NCBI GenBank assembly: GCA_021155965.1
Contig: JAJNBJ010000009.1
Coordinates: 1-64,000 of the forward strand
Length of the DNA: 64,000 nucleotides
Direction of reading: 5' to 3'
From: Flavipsychrobacter sp.
GTDB taxonomy: Bacteria; Bacteroidota; Bacteroidia; Chitinophagales; Chitinophagaceae
How positions within the stretch are numbered: the first letter of the stretch is position 1; each line of letters starts with the position of its first letter. The notes below the pieces were generated by a model. The model was not told where the DNA came from. It worked only from the letters and a program-made list of their open reading frames with translations, and ran no database searches. The position numbers and the translations under genes are program-made. Positions 61,340 through 64,000 of the stretch are shown here, one piece after another.

Positions 61340-61345
61340 ACAATG

Positions 61346-62410
61346 CTACTGTATTTCAACCGCTCTTGTTACCGATCCTGCTGCCGATTGCACACGTACA
61401 AAGTATTGTCCTTTTGGTAATGAGGATGTGTTGCAGGTTGCACTCACATCGCCATTAACCTCCCCATCCGAGATGACTGAAACTTCCCTGCCCAGCACAT
61501 CCAAAAGGCTGATCCTGGCGCGCTCGTTTAGCGGAGCACTAAAGCTAATGTACAGACAGCTTTTAGCTGGGTTAGGATATACTTTCAATGTAGCATCAAC
61601 ACCACTCAACTCAGGCACAGCAGCATGATTAGCAGTTTGCTTCCTTGCGTAAGATACCACCCGTTGATATAACATCGGGCCAGACACTGTGGTTATTGTA
61701 AGCAATGCGCTATGATAGCCTGGTTGATACCAGGTATAAGAACGTATGGTGTCTGTCTGCACAATAGGTGTTCCGAATATATTAGCACTATCCCTGAAAA
61801 GCTGGTAGCTATATACCCTCAATGTACCTGTAAAAGTCCTGTTTGTTGTGGAAGGAGGTGCAGGCGGCAGCACCAGCGTGCCCCAACCATCGGCGGTGGT
61901 CTGTATGGTGCCTGCTTCTGTGGCGGTAGTGCCCAGGAAGCCTATAACCCCTGCATACGCATCTGTAAATGTACCACCGTAAGTAAACGGAAATTGCAAA
62001 ACATCTACCGGGTCCGAATAAGCAGCAAACTCCGTCATAGATTTATAAAGGCCTGTTTGCGACAGCTTTGCAGGGCTCACGATGTAAAAGTTGCTTACAG
62101 GTGGGGTTGGCGTTACCACCGCATGCGTAGCGCCGCTGCCACTAACGTATCCGGGGGCATCTGTGGCCCAACTCACGTAACCCACACTTACAGAATCAGC
62201 AATATCTTTTTTTACCAACCCGCTGAAATCCCAGTAAGCACTAGCCCCGATAGCACCGGTACTGGTAACCAGTGATTCTTCCGCCACAACAGTGATAAAT
62301 GTATCGTGAACTGATGGTGCAACATTGGCGCTGGTAAGCGTAGGCACCTGGGCATATGATGTAACAGTAATAGCCGTGAGGCAAAGGCTGAGCAATAGCT
62401 TAGTGTTCAT
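61346..62410 (-). CDS. T9SS type A sorting domain-containing secreted protein
   Basis: Signal peptide; C-terminal LKVYPNPAKSCLYISF...GQYFVRVQSAAG. Confidence 0.8.
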   Translation of the reverse strand: MNTKLLLSLCLTAITVTSYAQVPTLTSANVAPSVHDTFITVVAEESLVTSTGAIGASAYWDFSGLVKKDIADSVSVGYVSWATDAPGYVSGSGATHAVVTPTPPVSNFYIVSPAKLSQTGLYKSMTEFAAYSDPVDVLQFPFTYGGTFTDAYAGVIGFLGTTATEAGTIQTTADGWGTLVLPPAPPSTTNRTFTGTLRVYSYQLFRDSANIFGTPIVQTDTIRSYTWYQPGYHSALLTITTVSGPMLYQRVVSYARKQTANHAAVPELSGVDATLKVYPNPAKSCLYISFSAPLNERARISLLDVLGREVSVISDGEVNGDVSATCNTSSLPKGQYFVRVQSAAGSVTRAVEIQ

Positions 62411-62468
62411 AATAAATAGTTTTTAGGTTTAGAATATATAGCTAAGTTAGGGGAAATATTAATACAAA

Positions 62469-63101
62469 CTATTTCCATTTACCGAGATCGTGCCCCATAT
62501 CCTGGAGCACATTGTAGAATGACTTAGCCCAGTAGTTACGCAACCCAAAACCGCCCGAGCGGCCTGTAACGCGCTTTGTGAGCAGCACTTTCTTTTCACC
62601 CATGTTCACGAATGTGACCCACATAGAGGCTTCCTCCCTGTCTTTGCTCATGCCTTCAACAAAGAACATCAACCCGAGCCCCTTATGGCCTTTAAAGTCA
62701 TATTTAGCTACAAGAGTCGATACCCTATCTGCGGTGAGCAACTGGAAATCTCCGCTGTTGTCCGTAAAGTACGGGCCACTTGACTTGCCATTGGCTGCAT
62801 CGGTAACTTCTATAGCATAGTCAATATTTGCGTCATTACGATCGAGCGCTTTGGCTACATTGAATTTTTCTTTTTCTTTAAGGAAGAGCGTATTCCATCC
62901 GGGAAAATATTTAGCCCTGAGATCATAGTTGGATATTTCGCCGGCATCCTTGAACTGGGCTGCACTGCCAATAAATTTTAGCTGGGTGAAATCGAGGCCA
63001 AGCCAGGTTACAGGTGTACCACTTGTTATGTCTGCTTTGGTTTGTGCAAAGCCAGTAAATGCAACTAATACAAGGACAATAGAAACGAAGATCTTTTTCA
63101 T
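62469..63101 (-). CDS. Secreted protein of unknown function
   Basis: 210 aa; N-terminal signal peptide MKKIFVSIVLVLVAFTGFAQ. Confidence 0.65.
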   Translation of the reverse strand: MKKIFVSIVLVLVAFTGFAQTKADITSGTPVTWLGLDFTQLKFIGSAAQFKDAGEISNYDLRAKYFPGWNTLFLKEKEKFNVAKALDRNDANIDYAIEVTDAANGKSSGPYFTDNSGDFQLLTADRVSTLVAKYDFKGHKGLGLMFFVEGMSKDREEASMWVTFVNMGEKKVLLTKRVTGRSGGFGLRNYWAKSFYNVLQDMGHDLGKWK

Positions 63102-63235
63102 TGTGTTTTATTTAATGTAAAAATAGCAATACACAGAAAACAAAACAACGTTGTATTTAGGCGTAATTGCACTTTTTTTTGGGAAAACAGTTTCATCATA
63201 ATTTATTGATAATGTTTTGTTTATACAATTGATTT

Positions 63236-63262
63236 TGCGCACTTTTTGCGCACTTTTGCACA
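63236..63262. promoter_or_regulatory. Phased TGCGCA repeat upstream of the 62469-63101 gene
   Basis: TGCGCA at 63236 and 63247, TGCACA at 63257. Confidence 0.5.
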
Positions 63263-63272
63263 CTCACGACCG

Positions 63273-63305
63273 AAAAAAGCGGAAGCCGCCCTAATGGCGG
63301 CTTCC
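63273..63305 (-). terminator. Intrinsic terminator of the last T9SS gene
   Basis: Minus strand GGAAGCCGCC-ATTAG-GGCGGCTTCC-GCTTTTTT. Confidence 0.85.
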
Positions 63306-63329
63306 CTATTATTTCATCAGGTAATGAGC

Positions 63330-63992
63330 TTATTGCTCAACCACCAGATGGAATACTTTATTATCAGAGCCTGAACGCAGGGTGAGCATATACATGCCGT
63401 TTGCCAGGCCCTTGCTGAGTGTAACCTCATGGTTGAGCTTGCCACCCTTAGCAGTCACATTCTCTTTATGCACTACCTGGCCGATCACGTTGGTCACTTC
63501 CAGTGATACTTCCTCATCAACTGTAGTTGCGAGGGCGCCCTTCACTGTGAAGCGGCCTGATGTTGGGTTAGGCACAACTATGATGTCGCCGCCTGTACCA
63601 AACTGGCTTACGCTTGTGGTAACCACGTTGATGTAAACCCACTCGTGAGTAATCACCTCACAAACGTCATGGCTGGTAACTGCAACAGAGATCGAGTCTG
63701 GCTTCGGATAGCTGAACGATGAGCTGGTGAACGATACGTTTGTAGCACCCGGTACTATAATACCATTGATGTACCACTGGTAAGTCGGGTTAACTGCTTT
63801 TGTGACAACAGCAGTGAGGGTATTGCTCTCCCCTTTGCTTATAGTAGTGCCCTTGGTGGCGCTTATAACTACTACCGGCAACACAGGATCCATCACTGTT
63901 TCCACCATCTTCGCACTTGAGTCAAAGTTGGCAGTGCGGCAAGGATCATTGCTGTGCATCACAACGAACACCTCGTCGCCATTAACAGGCAC
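63330..63992 (-). CDS. T9SS sorting-domain protein, 5' end outside the window
   Basis: Ig-like YQWYINGIIVPGATN module; C-terminal IIVVPNPTSGRFTVKG...GMYMLTL; the frame runs toward the window edge. Confidence 0.8.
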   Translation of the reverse strand: MPVNGDEVFVVMHSNDPCRTANFDSSAKMVETVMDPVLPVVVISATKGTTISKGESNTLTAVVTKAVNPTYQWYINGIIVPGATNVSFTSSSFSYPKPDSISVAVTSHDVCEVITHEWVYINVVTTSVSQFGTGGDIIVVPNPTSGRFTVKGALATTVDEEVSLEVTNVIGQVVHKENVTAKGGKLNHEVTLSKGLANGMYMLTLRSGSDNKVFHLVVEQ

Positions 63993-64000
63993 CCATGTGT

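Overview
The window looks like Bacteroidota chromosome, probably Chitinophagaceae-like (T9SS C-terminal sorting tails, TTG-N19-TAnnTTTG promoters). Calls come from reading the supplied ORF translations and the DNA; no database search was run. Left part (0-15 kb): icd, 2-oxoglutarate dehydrogenase E2, crcB, tex, a RelE/ParE-type toxin-antitoxin pair, an ABC-F ATPase, a sigma factor followed by Spy-like, MbnP-like and MauG-like proteins, and tmk. Middle (15-30 kb): two giant T9SS proteins sharing an Ig-like tail (one an M4 metallopeptidase), a second MauG-like/cytochrome c/YHYH cluster, and a Na/Pi cotransporter. Then (30-44 kb) a porin, a PAS histidine kinase with a REC-CRP fusion regulator, and a full cbb3 oxidase locus (ccoI, ccoS, ccoNO, ccoQ-like, ccoP, ccoG, ccoH, SafE-like) with a hemerythrin/RIC-like protein. 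Then tRNA-Cys, lgt, an acyl-CoA-binding protein, map, secY and the whole S10-spc ribosomal cluster, ending in VOC and T9SS proteins. Most interesting leads: (1) a compressed FixL/FixJ/FixK-like cascade at the cbb3 locus; (2) a helically phased TATACC dyad array between a TolB-like gene and the ABC-F gene; (3) phased TGCGCA/GCGCAAA arrays upstream of several genes for exported proteins; (4) a compound inverted repeat upstream of the Na/Pi gene; (5) a degenerate duplicate of the rpsJ 3' end; (6) a G7-tract frameshift in a secreted protein gene. No CRISPR array, rRNA, transposase or phage was seen.
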